Source: Oryctolagus cuniculus
Taxonomy: Eukaryota; Chordata; Mammalia; Lagomorpha; Leporidae
Length of the DNA: 64,000 nucleotides
NCBI RefSeq assembly: GCF_964237555.1
Contig: NC_091432.1
Coordinates: 28,650,484-28,714,483 of the forward strand
Reading direction: 5' to 3'
The notes beneath the pieces were generated by a model, which had not been told where the DNA came from, searched no databases, and worked only from the letters and a program-made list of their open reading frames with translations. Of this stretch, positions 1-11,500 are shown piece by piece. Numbering within the stretch: the stretch's first letter is position 1; each line of letters opens with the position of its first letter. The translations under genes were made by a program, and so were the position numbers.

Positions 1-872
1 AACCTGTGACAGCCACTCAAATTAAATAAGACTATTGTCTTTAAGTCTAAAGTAGAAATGAAACAAAAAAGAAAGATACAGATGAAAAGGAGTGAGTATG
101 CATTTAAAAAATTGCAGATCAGGGAAAATAAATATTTTAAGGAAAAACTTAAAGAGATGGTGCACATGTTATATAAATCAGTTTATGCAATTCTACTTCT
201 GAAAACAAAAGACTAACCTGTGGGGACTGTATCTCTTAAAATACTTAACTGTAAACTGTATGAAATATATGAGATGACATGTTTTAGGCTGTTGATTATC
301 AGACAGAGTAGGACCATGATCCCACAAAAGAAAAAAACCAAATGGTGATGGACTTGCCTACGCTTTCTGCCTGAGCTTTCTTCACAACAGCAGAGGTGTC
401 CAGGTATGAGATGATAGACTCACTGAGTGAGGACACATTTTGCTCTCAAAATTCAGAATGGACCAGAGGACAAGAGTCTGAAGAAAGGGGACGTAAGAAA
501 GAACTCCATAGATCTACACAAAACCCACAAAGACTGTGTATCTGAATGCTTACCTGAACACTACAGGGAGTAATGGTATAAGGCAAGGCTAAGAAGAACA
601 GCCAGAAGCTGCTACAATCTGGAGAAGTACCAGACAGGTGTTGAAGATATTTGACATTTGAAATACTGTTGTTTCAGAACTAATATTTAAGCACCTAGAA
701 GGATTATGATTATAAACAAAAGTATGAAGCATTTATCGTAGGGTTGAACTTGTCCTAAAGACTACAGCAGACCTTCCCTAAGGAAGTTTATAAATCAAAT
801 ATCTGAGAATCAACCTGATTGAACAGTAACTAAACTCAAGTCATCATGAATTTATTTTTAAAATATTTCTTG
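1..872. other. AT-rich DNA without recognised features
   Basis: I recognise no repeat family, RNA gene or plausible exon in this stretch. It is AT-rich, with only short open frames on either strand. It may hold very old repeat remnants that cannot be identified by eye. Confidence 0.5.
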
Positions 873-1199
873 CTTTTAAGAATAATTTATTTATATGAAA
901 GCAGAGTTAGAGAGAGGGAAGAGATACAAAGAGAGATCTTCCATCTGCTGGCTCACTCCACAACTGGACAAACAGCTAGAGATAAGCTTATCTGACACCA
1001 GGAACCATGACTTCCTTCCAGGTCTCCCAAGTGGGTGCAGGGACCAAAGCAAGCACTTGGGTCATCCTCTCTTGCTTTCCCAGGCATGTTAGCAGTGAGC
1101 TGGACTGGAAGTGGAGCAACCTTGACTCAAACCAGTGCCCATATGGGATGCTGGCACTGAAGGTGGCGACTTTATCTACATGACATAGCACTGGCCCCA
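873..1199 (-). mobile_element. CSINE (rabbit C repeat), antisense, moderately diverged
   Basis: Read on the minus strand this has the CSINE order: a tRNA-related 5' part, a central 'gggagacctggaagg' block, a short CT-rich region and an A-rich tail (T-rich on the left here). Many substitutions separate it from the GC-rich young copies elsewhere in the window. It abuts the poly(T) of the next L1. I could not find a convincing target-site duplication. Confidence 0.85.
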
Positions 1200-1203
1200 C
1201 ATT

Positions 1204-2183
1204 CTTTTTTTTTTTTTTTCATTTTCAATTATCTTTATATACAGAAGATCAATTTAGCGTACATTAAGTAAAGATTTCAACAGTTTGCACCCACACAGAA
1301 ACACAAAGTGTAAAATACTGTTTCAGTACTAGTTATAGCATTAATTCACATTGTACAACACATTAAGGACAGAAATCCTACATGAGGAGTAAGTGCACAG
1401 TGACTCCTGTTGTTGACTTAACAAATCGGCACTCTTGTTTATGGCATCAGTAATCACCCTAAGCTCTTGTCATGAGTTGCCAAGGCTGTGGAAGCCTTTT
1501 GAGTTTGCCGACTCTGACCTTATTTAGACAAGGTCATAGTCAAAGTGGAAGTTCTCTCCTCCCTTCAGAGAAAGGTACCTCCTTCTTTGATGGCCCGTTC
1601 TTTCCACTGGGATCTCACTTGCAGAGAGCTTTCATTTAGGTAATTTTTTTTTTTTTTTTTTTTTTGCCACAGTATCTTGGCTTTCCATGCCTAAAATACT
1701 CTCATGGGCTCTTCAGCCAGATCTGAATGCCTTAAGGGCTGATTCTGAGGCCAGAGTGCTGTTTAGGACATCTGCCATTCTATGAGTCTGCTGTGTATCC
1801 CACTTCCCATGTTGGATCGTTCTCTCCCTTTGTGATTCTATCAGTTAGTATTAGCAGACACTAGTCTTGTTTGTGTCTTAGACCTATCAGTATGATCAAT
1901 TGTGAACTGAAATTGATCACTTGGACTAGTGAGATGGCCTTGGTACATGCCACCTTGATGGGATTGAATTGGAATGGCACGTTTCTAACTCTACCATTAG
2001 GGGTAAGTCCAATTGAGCATGTGCCAAACTGTACATCTCCTCCCTCTCTTATTCCCACTCTTATATTTAACAGTGATCACTTTTCAGTTAAATTTCAACA
2101 CCTAAGAATAATTGTGTGTTACTTAAAGAGTTCAATCAATGGTATTAGTAGAACAAAAAAAATACTAAAAGGAATAAAGTAGT
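1204..2183 (-). mobile_element. Young L1 3' UTR fragment, antisense, 5'- and 3'-truncated
   Basis: This matches, on the opposite strand, the L1 3' UTR seen at 4390-5345 and 21480-22480, with only scattered differences from the first of these. The element begins on the left with about 15 T (its A tail), which sits directly on the sense motif 'attgaaaatg'. The last ~140 bases of the usual 3' end, including AATAAA, are therefore missing. A TATAAA hexamer lies about 14 bases before the tail in sense orientation. An internal T run of about 22 (from 1650) is the A-rich tract typical of this 3' UTR. The right end is a 5' truncation, so no ORF2 sequence is present. Confidence 0.85.
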
Positions 2184-2730
2184 AAGTCTTTATTGTGTAT
2201 TGTCTTACCCAGGAAAACAAAATTGCCTTAAAATGCTCCCATGTATTTTCTCTTTTTTTGGCTATGCAAATACTCCAACAGCTATTCCCTTTCATTTAGT
2301 ATCCTATATAAGACACTTTAATGATGCTAAAAGACAGAGAAATATTCTTGCCCCACCAATATTCTGCCACTTCTTACCATCCTCCCTACCCAATCTTCAG
2401 CTTCCATGAGGTGTCAAAGTTTAAAAGCTTCACATTATTAAATGTAAGTATAAAATAATATTTTTAGATTTTTCTAAACTTTATTTTAAAAATTAGTTAC
2501 TAGTTTACATTTGATTATGAAATATTATATACAGCATTACACTAGACTCATACAAAAGGCAATGTAATCTGGTTCCATTAAATGTGTGCATCAGATTGAA
2601 GAATGTAAGTAGGAAAAATTGAAAAATGATAATTAAATTTATGTATATGCCTCCTCATTATTTCCAAGAATAATAGATGTTCCATATATGGCAGAGCCTC
2701 AAGAAGCTTTTGGACATAGCATGTTATTTG
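2184..2730. other. AT-rich DNA without recognised features
   Basis: Non-coding in appearance and strongly AT-rich around 2440-2540. I recognise no repeat or gene. Confidence 0.45.
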
Positions 2731-3016
2731 TTTTAAAAAATTAACCTATTTTATTCATTTGAGAGAGGAAGGGATAGATGTTTCCTGTATGCTAGTTCAC
2801 TCTGCAACAGCGAATCCAAAGTCAGGAGCTGAGCACTCAATCCAAGTCTTCCACATGAGTGGCAGGTAACCATACACTTGAGTCATTACTTTTGGCTTCC
2901 ATGAGTAAACATTAATAGGGAGCTTGAAACAGGGGCAGAGCCAGGGCTCAAACTTAGGCATTCTGATATGGGATATGGGGTCCAAAGAGATACCTTAACT
3001 GCTGTGTGCTTTAGCC
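2731..3016 (-). mobile_element. Old CSINE, antisense
   Basis: Eroded C repeat. The recognisable pieces are an A-rich tail on the left, 'gttcactc', 'ccaaagtcaggagc', 'gtcttccacatgagtg' and a 'gatatgggat' block near the right end. The CT repeat is almost gone, which marks this as one of the older copies here. Confidence 0.7.
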
Positions 3017-3285
3017 TTTTTCCCTTAGCTGCATCCCAAAGTTCTTGATATGCTCTGTTTTTATTAGAATCCATATAAAATATTTCCTAATTTCACTTTT
3101 TTAACCCAACATGTAACTTAAAATGCATTGTTTTCAAATTGTTTAGCTTTTTCACATTTAGTTTGGGGACTTTGGTTCACATAATATTAGCCATTCTAGT
3201 GGATCATACTGTCTGCATGAGTGGCCCTGATAAAATCTCTGCATGCCAAAACTCAGATGAGCATCCCTGGTTGTCAATTCATTTT

Positions 3286-4056
3286 TATAGAAAACTTTTA
3301 TTTAATAAATATAAATTTCATTAGTACAACTCTTGGATTATAGCGGTTCTTACCCCCATACCCACCCTCCCACCCCCAAACCATCCCACCTCCTACTCCC
3401 TTCTCATCCCATTTAAATTAATATACATTTTTAATTATCTTTATATACAGAAGACCAACTCTATACTAAGTAAAGATTTCAACAGTTTGCACCCATACAG
3501 TCAAAGTATAAAGTGCTGTTTGAAGATTAGTTTTACCATTAATTCTCATAGTACAACACATTAAGGACACAGGTCCTACATGGAGAGCAAGTGCACAGTG
3601 ACTCCTGTTGTTGATTTAGCAATTGACACTCTTATTTATGACATCAGTGATCATCCAAGGCTCTTGTCATGAGCTTCCAAGGCAATGGAAGCCTCTTAGG
3701 TCTACAAAGTCTGACATTATTTAGATAAGGCCATAATCAATGTGGAAGTTCTCTCCTCTCTTCAGAGAAAGGTACCTCCTTCATTGATGGCCCCTGCTTT
3801 CATCTGGGATCTCACTCACAGAGATCTTTCATTTAGGTCATTTATTCCACAGTGTCTAGGCTTTCCATGCCTGAAATGCTCTCATGGGCTTTTTAGGTGA
3901 ATCCAAATGCCTTAAAGGATAATTCTGAGGCCAGAGTGCTGTTTAGGGCATTTGTCATTCTATGAGCCTGCTGTGTGTCCCTCTTCCCATGTTGGATCGT
4001 TCTCTCCTATTTAATTTTATCAGTAATTATTAGAAAACACTTGGTCTTATTTATTT
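3286..4056 (-). mobile_element. Older L1 3' UTR fragment, antisense
   Basis: Begins on the left with the antisense of the L1 end ('ttttatttaataaatataaatttc') and the C-rich block that follows it. It then runs through the same 3' UTR as 1204-2183 with clearly more substitutions and small deletions; the internal A run is reduced to a few bases. It keeps the complete 3' end that 1204-2183 lacks. Similarity fades after about 4056, and 4057-4299 is unassigned. Confidence 0.8.
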
Positions 4057-4299
4057 GATCCTTTGCCATCTTTGAACCCTTTTTCAGCAACTCTCTATGT
4101 ATATTATCACATGTCCTCGTTGGAAAAGTCAGTTTTCTCCACAGTATCACTGGGAGAGGGTAAGTTGAATCACTGCATTTGACAGTTCTCTGATCTCTGC
4201 TACACTGCATCACTTTTTTACAGCTCTAGAGCACCTTGATTTATATAGGACATTTTGAATGCTGGGACCTCTTTTCCTTCTTTTAAAATAAGAATGTGG

Positions 4300-5490
4300 G
4301 CCTGTTGAAGTGAAATGGACACTATGAGAAATAGTGACTTGATCAGCCCTTGTCCTGACTGTTGGTGAACAACTTAATACTTTATCCCTTTTAGTATTTT
4401 TTTGTTCTACTTAATACTGTTGGTTGAACTCTGTAATTAACACACAATTATTCTTAGGTGTTGAAATTTAACTGAAAAGTGATCACTGTTAAATATAAGA
4501 GTGGGAATAAGAGAGGGAGGAGATGTACAGTTTGGCACATGCTCAATTGGACTTACCCCTAATGGTAGAGTTAGAAATATGTCAGGGGATTCCAATTCAA
4601 TCCCATCAAGGTGGCATGTACCAAGGCCATCTCACTAGTCCAAGTGATCAATTTCAGTTCACAATTGATCAAATTGATAGGACTGAATCAAAGGGATCAC
4701 ATAAACAAGACTAGTGTCTGCTAATACTAACTGATAGAATCACAAAGGGAGAGAACGATCCAACATGGGAAGTGGGATACACAGCAGACTCATAGAATGG
4801 CAGATGTCCTAAACAGCACTCTGGCCTCAGAATCAGCCCTTAAGGCATTCAGATCTGGCTGAAGAGCCCATGAGAGTATTTTAGGCATGGAAAGCCAAGA
4901 TACTGTGGCAAAAAAAAAAAAAAATTACCTAAATGAAAGCTCTCTGCAAGTGAGATCCCAGTGGAAAGAACGGGCCATCAAAGAAGGAGGTACCTTTCTC
5001 TGAAGGGAGGAGAGAACTTCCACTTTGACTATGACCTTGTCTAAATAAGGTCAGAGTCGGCAAACTCAAAAGGCTTCCACAGCCTTGGCAACTCATGACA
5101 AGAGCTTAGGGTGATTACTGATGCCATAAACAAGAGTGCCGATTTGTTAAGTCAACAACAGGAGTCACTGTGCACTTACTCCTCATGTAGGATTTCTGTC
5201 CTTAATGTGTTGTACAATGTGAATTAATGCTATAACTAGTACTGAAACAGTATTTTACACTTTGTGTTTCTGTGTGGGTGCAAACTGTTGAAATCTTTAC
5301 TTAATGTACGCTAAATTGATCTTCTGTATATAAAGAAAATTGAAAATGAATCTTGATGTGAATGGGATTTGAGAGGGAGTGGGAGATGGGATGGTTGTGG
5401 GTGGGAGGGAAGGTTATGGGGGAAAAAAGTCACTATAATCCAAAAGTTGTACTTTGGAAATTTATATTTATTAAATAAAAGTTTAAAAAG
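4300..5490 (+). mobile_element. Young L1 3' UTR, sense, 5'-truncated
   Basis: Starts just downstream of where ORF2 would stop (compare 21417 onward) and runs through the complete 3' UTR, with an internal A run at 4910-4924 and a G-rich block around 5370-5425. AATAAA lies at 5474-5479, followed by an A-rich tail. About 950 bases mirror 1204-2183 in inverted orientation. No ORF2 remains and I see no clear target-site duplication. Confidence 0.88.
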
Positions 5491-5496
5491 AGAGGA

Positions 5497-6729
5497 GTAA
5501 ATCTATAACTGTATTAACTAGAGTTGTGGCAGTGTCTACAGAAAAACCAATTATTCAGAATAATTACCAGTGGATAGTGGTCCTGGAAAAGAGGAAGAGG
5601 AACAGAAACAGAGGAAGATAAATGCTTCTACTCTGTGTGGAAAACGCATCTATCAATATTCCTATGTTTGAAAGACAACATCCTGGTACTTAGTAGTAGC
5701 TATGTCTTAGAGAATGATAAGATTCTTCACTTATATAAACAAAGAGTATGTATTAGTTGTACGTAATAGTATTAGAATAAATCAGAACCAAAAAAAACTT
5801 GCTATTGAATATAAATCTCAAGTATTTTTCTTCATTTCATTTTACTCCTGATTTTTCCTTATTTGATTGACAAGTTCTGTGGCTGAATTTTATATGAGAA
5901 ATCAATATAACTTACTACTTCCAAATGACAGGTAAATAGATTGAAATCCCTATTCAAATCACATTCATGTATCAAAAGAAACAGACTGAATATTGCAACA
6001 TATTTTTATGTGTATGAGGGCATATGTGTTTCCATAATTCTATGTTGCACATTTAGAAATGTCAGGTTTGAATTTGTCTTCCCAGACTGGACTGAATTGT
6101 CACTGATGCCAGTTTAACTCAATCAAGAATGTGAAAATGTCATAGATTCTATCATTTATTCAGGTACTTTGTGTTGCAGAGGGGGAATAAAAGTCCTATG
6201 GTTTGTGGCACATTTTGCTTTTCTCCCAATTGGTTTTAGGCTGTATAACCAGAAATAAATTTAATTGAGAACTCTCTTGGGTCTATATATTTAGTTGTCT
6301 TCTCTTCGTTCTGTTTAGTAGTTGGACATTTTTTCCTTGAGTCATATTACTGCCCTCAACACTGTCCATGAGGCTCTTACTATAAGTGTAACATAAGAAT
6401 GAGCGATCAGGACAGTAGGAAGCAGGAACATATAAGTTATTATTTACCTCTCCCATTATTCCACTAAAAGATTTTTTACAGTAAATAACATTTTGCCTTT
6501 TGCTTCCATTACTGTACATTTGAGAACAAATGATGACTTAATAAGCTGGTTTATGTTCTCCAACCTATAGGAGAAATATACTGTGATTCTACAGTGATTG
6601 GTCTGCGGGTGTGGAATTCATTCCATGTGATAATAGTTTGTGACAAGTTATGCAATCAGTTTTCTTCAAGAAACTTCTTGTCTAACTTCTCATCTCTTAA
6701 GTGTTTTACATTTTGTTTGCCGCATGCAT
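5497..6729. other. AT-rich DNA without recognised features
   Basis: No repeat family or exon-like frame is recognised. The longest frame, about 78 codons at 6283-6519 on the minus strand, has no recognisable motif and is probably chance. Confidence 0.45.
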
Positions 6730-7012
6730 TATGTTTCCCAAGGCTTCTGGAACAAATTTCCACAAAATAAGATAGCTTAAAATGACAGTTTATTTCCTCA
6801 TGGTTCCAAAGGATAGAAAATCAAATACAAAGTGCCATCAGGGCCATGTTCTCTTTTTTATGTCTTTCTATTAGTTTCTGGTGTTCCCAGCAATCTTGGA
6901 AAACACTTACTTTTAAATGCTTCATTCCAATCTCTGCCTGTCTTCTCCTATGTATCTTTCTGTTTCTTCTTCTTTTCTTATATACTGAATGACAGACTCA
7001 CTGTACTCCTGT
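6730..7012 (+). repeat. Possible ancient mammalian interspersed repeat (unclassified)
   Basis: Phrases such as 'ggaacaaatttccacaaaataagatagctt', 'tttatttcctcatggttcc' and 'gtgccatcagggccatgttc' recur in a widespread ancient mammalian repeat. Similar phrases occur at 19439-20137, 50530-50955, 59170-59440 and 61570-61905. I cannot name the family with confidence from reading alone. Confidence 0.4.
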
Positions 7013-7025
7013 ATGGTCTCATTTT

Positions 7026-7346
7026 TTTAAAAAGATTTATTTATTTATTTGAAAGTCAGAAAGTCAGAGGCAGAGAGATAGAATTCTTCCATCCAATGGT
7101 TCACTCCCAAATTGGCTGCAACAGCCAGAGCTATGCCAATCCAAAGCCAGGATCTGGGAGCTTCTTCCAGGTCTCCCACGCAGGTGCAGGGGCCTAAGGA
7201 CTTGGGACATCTTCTTACTACTTTCTCAGGCCATAGCAGAGAGCTGGATCAGAAGTGGAGTAGCCAGGTCTCAAACCAGCACCCATATGGGATGCCAGCG
7301 CTTCAGGCCAGGGCACTAACCCACTGCGTCAGAGCACCTGCCCATT
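7026..7346 (-). mobile_element. CSINE, antisense, intermediate age
   Basis: All parts are present: an A tail (here T-rich with an AATAAA-like repeat), a short purine-rich region, a central block and a 5' end near 'cagagcacctgccc'. Flanking 12-mers at 7014-7025 and 7347-7358 match at 10 of 12 positions and are a plausible eroded target-site duplication. Confidence 0.88.
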
Positions 7347-7599
7347 TGGCTTCATTTTAACTGAATGCTCTCTCAGAGTAGGATGACAAATTTTGTGCCA
7401 TCTTGCTCTTCCCACACAAGATATGAATCACCCCTTTGTCTAGCATAGTCACTCTGTACATATTAGCTGACTATGAATCACTTGTGTGTTTCAGTTTTCA
7501 GATCAACTGTCAAGATATTGATATTCTTGTATTCAAGTAGTCCTTATTTTACTCATGGACACTAATTGGCAGCCATATGGGATGCCAGCATTGCAGGGA

Positions 7600-8268
7600 T
7601 TCTTTTCCAATTAGGATGCCCTTTATTTCTTTTTCTTGCATAACTATAGCTATAACTTTCATTACTGTGTTGAATAAAAGCAGTGAAAGTGAGCACCCAT
7701 CTCTAGTTCCAGATCTTAAACTGGTCAACTTTTCCTCAAATATGCTATTAGTTGTTGATTTATGTGTCTTTTATTACACTGAGGTATGATCCTTCTGTAC
7801 CTCATTTGGTCAGTTTTTAATCATGAAGTGATGTTTTGATTTTATCAAAAGACTTTCCTGCACCTATAGAGATCCTTATGATTTTTGTCACCCATTCTGT
7901 TGATGTGGTATGTTACATTTATTGATTTGCGTATGTTCAACAATTCTTGTATCCCTGAGATGAATCCAGGTTCTTCATGGTTAATTATCTTTTTTATGTG
8001 ATGATGGATTTGATTTCAGAGAATTTCACTGAAGATTTTTGTGTCTATGTTAACAAGAATATAGGCTTGCAGTTTTCTCTCTTTTATTATGTCTCTGTAT
8101 AGTTGAGGCAGAAAATGAATTTGAAAGACTTCTCTCCTGTTCTATTTTTTTAAATAATTTTTTAATGTTGGAGTTAATTATTTTGCAAATGTTTGATAGA
8201 CCAGTAAAGACATTTAGAGCTTAGCTTTTCTTTGATGGAAGAGTCTTTATTATTGGTTCAAACTAAGT
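7600..8268 (-). pseudogene. L1 ORF2 reverse-transcriptase fragment, antisense, decayed
   Basis: The minus strand corresponds to the L1 ORF2 segment around the template-binding part of reverse transcriptase. The stretch at 7610-7725 is the antisense of the region ahead of the catalytic loop, and 7860-8100 is the antisense of the region that includes the 'DQVGFIPG'-like motif. Frames are broken by many stops and small indels and no long reading frame survives. Ends are approximate. Order along the window shows this is a separate insertion from the L1 3' UTR that follows it. Confidence 0.7.
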
Positions 8269-8489
8269 ACTTGTTTTTATCTATATAGGTATTACATTTC
8301 TTCATGATTCACTCTGATTTTAACTGTTTGGGGTTTGAACAAGAAGACTGCTTCTCAACAGTTGAGACAAAGAATGTTCAAAGTCATTGCACCTGGAATT
8401 CAATTTCACCCCCACCTTTTTTTGAAACTTAATGAACTGTAAAGAAGCACCCAAGAATGAAACATCTTTTGGGAGCACTTAGATATAAT

Positions 8490-9340
8490 TATAATACAAT
8501 TCTTTGTGGACAGAGGTCCTGCATGGGAAGTAAGTGCACAATGACCCTTGTTAATTTAACAATTAACACTCTTATATATGATGCCAGTGATCACCCACAG
8601 CTCTTTTTTTTTTGCACCGCGATGATCCAATGGCAGGAGCCAGGTACTTATCCTGGTCTCCCACGGGGTGCAGGGCCCAAGCACTTGGGCCATCCTCCAC
8701 TGCCTTCCCGGGCCACAGCAGAGAGCTGGCCTAGAAGAGGGGCAACCAAGACAGAATCCGGCGCCCCGACTGGGACTAGAACCTGGTGTGCTGGCGCCGC
8801 TAGGTGGAGGATTAGCCTAGTGAGCCACAGCGCCGGCACCCACAGCTCTTGAAATGAGCTGCCTAGGCTATGGAAGCCTTCTGAATCCACAAACTCTATC
8901 AGTATTTAGACATGGTCTTAAGCAATGTGGAAGTTCTTTCGTCCCTTCAGAGTAAAGTACCTCCTTTTTGATGACCACTTCTTTCCACTAGAGTTTCACC
9001 CACCGAGGTCCTTCATGTAGGACATTTTTTGCCATAATCTTTTGCCTTTTCATGCCTGAAATACTCTTGTGGGCTTTTCAGACAGACCAAAATGTCTTAA
9101 GGTTGATTCTGAGATCAGAGAGTTATTTAAATCAATTGTCATTTTATGAGTCTGCTGTGTGATCTGCTTCCCATGTTGGAGCATTCACTCCTTTTTAATT
9201 CTGTTTTTTATTATTAACAGACCCTCAATCATATCCATATTATCACTTTAACACTTAAAGATGATATTTTTAAGTCTAAGGTGATTTGGGGGCCCATGGC
9301 AAGTTTTTAAACTGTACCCTTAATAGTCCCTACGAATGTA
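8490..9340 (-). mobile_element. L1 3' UTR fragment, antisense, split by a CSINE
   Basis: Same 3' UTR as 3286-4056 with comparable divergence: 'gaggtcctgcatgg', 'gtgcacaatgac' and 'cttcccatgttggagc' are all in order. A CSINE interrupts it at 8606-8836, and the flanks join cleanly when one copy of its 14-bp duplication is removed. The right boundary is soft. Confidence 0.75.
8606..8836 (-). mobile_element. Young CSINE, antisense, 3'-truncated but tailed
   Basis: The 5' two thirds are close to the youngest copies, and the pol III B-box (GGTTCTAGTCC in sense) is at 8773-8783. The sense sequence stops after 'gatcatcgcggtgc' and passes straight into the A tail, so the last ~110 bases, including the CT repeat, are absent. 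A perfect 14-bp target-site duplication, 'cacccacagctctt', flanks it at 8592-8605 and 8837-8850. The shortened form is therefore the form that inserted, not a later deletion. Confidence 0.93.
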
Positions 9341-10309
9341 CACATAAGTATAAAGCTTTAAAATTACAAACCTCCTATACTTCATAATTACAAATTTAGG
9401 AATATGGTGATTCTTCCCATTGTGCACACCTTCCCACCCATACTCCCACCCCTCTTCCTATACCCACTCTTATTCCCACTCATATTTTACTGAGATCTAT
9501 TTTCAATTGATTTTATACACATGTTTAACTCTGTAAGGTAAAGTATTCAAAAAATAGTATTAAAAAAATACCTGTTCCTTAACAATCAAGTCAAAGGTTG
9601 TCAAGTAATTGCTTCTCAAAGAGCCAATTTCACTTCTGCAGATTGCCTTTTATGTGCTCTATTATTTATCACAGATCAGGGAGAACATACAGTATTTGTC
9701 CCTTTGGGACTGGCTTATTTCACTAAGTATGTTTTCCAGATTCATCCAGTTTGCTGATAATGACCAGATTTCATTTTTACTGCTGTGTAGTATTCCATAG
9801 AGTACATATCCCATAATTTCTTTATCTAGTCTTCAGTTGGTGGGCATTTGGGTTGATTCCACATATTAGCTATTGTGAATTGAGTGGCCATAAACATGGG
9901 GGTGCAGATAACTCTTTTATATGTTTATTTCATTTCCTCTGGGTAGATTCCCAGGAGTGAGATAGCCGGGGCATATGGTAGGTCTATATTCAGATTTCTG
10001 AGGTATCTCCACACTGTCTTCCATAGTGGCTTGACCAACAGTGGATTAGTGTGCCTTTTTTGTTTATTTCTTCTCTAATTTTAATTATTACCTTTTACCT
10101 ACTAGTTTTGGGTTTGGTTTTCTGTTGTTTTTCTTTATCCTTGAGATATATTGTTGTCTTTTCTTTTCTCCTTATCACAGCTTTTGCTGTATTTCATAAA
10201 TTTTTATATGTTGTATTGTCATCTTCATTCATTTCTGGAAAATTTTTTTTATTTCTCTTTCGATTTCTTCAATGACCCACTGTTCCTTCAGGAGCATGTT
10301 CTTCAGTCT

Positions 10310-10534
10310 CTAGGTGTTTACATATGTTCTAGAGATTCTTGAGTTGTTGATTTCCATCATCATTTCATTCTTGTCTGAGAAGATACATGGTATGATTTCA
10401 ATTTTTTTGAACTTTCTGAGACTTGCTTTATGGCCTAGCATGTGGTATATCCTAGAGAAAATTCCATGCACTAGTGAGAATGTCCATTCTGCATCTGTAG
10501 GATGAAAAATTCTGTAGATATCTGTTAGTTCCAT
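10310..10534 (-). pseudogene. L1 ORF2 endonuclease remnant
   Basis: A 74-codon open frame resembles the C-terminal part of the L1 apurinic-like endonuclease that nicks target DNA for reverse transcription. 'ELTDIYR' and 'KKIEIIP' are recognisable near the middle, followed by 'FSDKNE' where the family normally has an SDH motif. The catalytic histidine is therefore replaced by lysine. Stops lie on both sides, so this is a fossil piece, not an expressed gene. Confidence 0.7.
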
Positions 10535-11120
10535 TTAGTCTATAGTGTCGATTAACTCTGTTGTTTCCTGCTGATTTTCTGTCTGGTTGATCTGTCCATT
10601 GCTGAAAATGGAGTAGTGAATTCTCACATTACTTACTATGGTATTGGAGGCCATGTTTCCCTTTAGATCAATTAATATTTCTTATAAATAGACATGAGCC
10701 ATTAATTAGATGCATATATATTATTATAATCACATTTTCCTGTTGAGTTGATCCCTTAATCATTACATAGTGCCTTCTGTGTCTTTTAATAGTTTTTGTT
10801 AATGTCTATTTTGTCTGATATTAGAATGGCTACATGAGCTCTTTTTGGTTTCTGTTAGCATGGTATAACTTTCCCCATCCTTTCACTTTCATTCTGTGCT
10901 TATCTTTGTGGGATAGATGAGTCAGTCTATATCTTTTAAATGCAGAGTTGAGGTCATTTCTATTCAAAGTGACTTTTGATAAGTAAGTGATTACCACATT
11001 CCTGTGTTTCTAAGTGCAGGGCATCCTTAATCATCTTTTGTAAGGTTAGATGACTGGTGACAAATTCTATTTCTGTTTTTGAAGGTCTTTATATCACCTC
11101 ATTTATAAATGAGAGCTTTG

Positions 11121-11500
11121 CGGCTGGCGCCGCGGCTCACTAGGCTAATCCTCCGCCTAGCGGCGCCGGCACACCGGGTTCTAGTCCCGGTCGGGGCGCC
11201 GGATTCTGTCCCAGTTGCCCCTCTTCCAGGCCAGCCCTCTGCTGTGGCCAGGGAGTGCAGTGGAGGATGGCCCAGGTGCTTGGGCCCTGCACCCCATGGG
11301 AGACCAGGAAAAGCACCTGGCTCCTGGCTCCTGCCATCGGATCAGCGCAGTGCGCCGGCCGCAGCGCGCCGGCCGCGGCGGCCATTGGAGGGTGAACCAA
11401 CGGCAAAAAGGAAGATCTTTCTCTCTGTCTCTCTCTCTCACTGTCCACTCTGCCTGTCAAAAAAACAAACAAACAAACAAACAAAAAAAAAAAAAAAAAA
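11121..11500 (+). mobile_element. Young full-length CSINE, sense
   Basis: Near-consensus, CpG-rich copy inserted into the old L1. It has a B-box at 11177-11187, the GC-rich 'gcgccggccg' core near 11350-11380, a short CT repeat, a 'ctgtcaaaa' end and an A-rich tail with a (CAAA)n start. 'gagagctttg' is duplicated at 11111-11120 and 11501-11510 as the target-site duplication. The open frames across it on both strands are by-products of its GC content. Confidence 0.95.

Noticed and set aside
1871..2182. 103-codon plus-strand frame
   Set aside because: It is the antisense of L1 3' UTR, which is non-coding.
11121..11200. tRNA-like sequence with a B-box
   Set aside because: It is the tRNA-derived head of a CSINE, repeated across the window, with no cloverleaf that would support a true tRNA gene.
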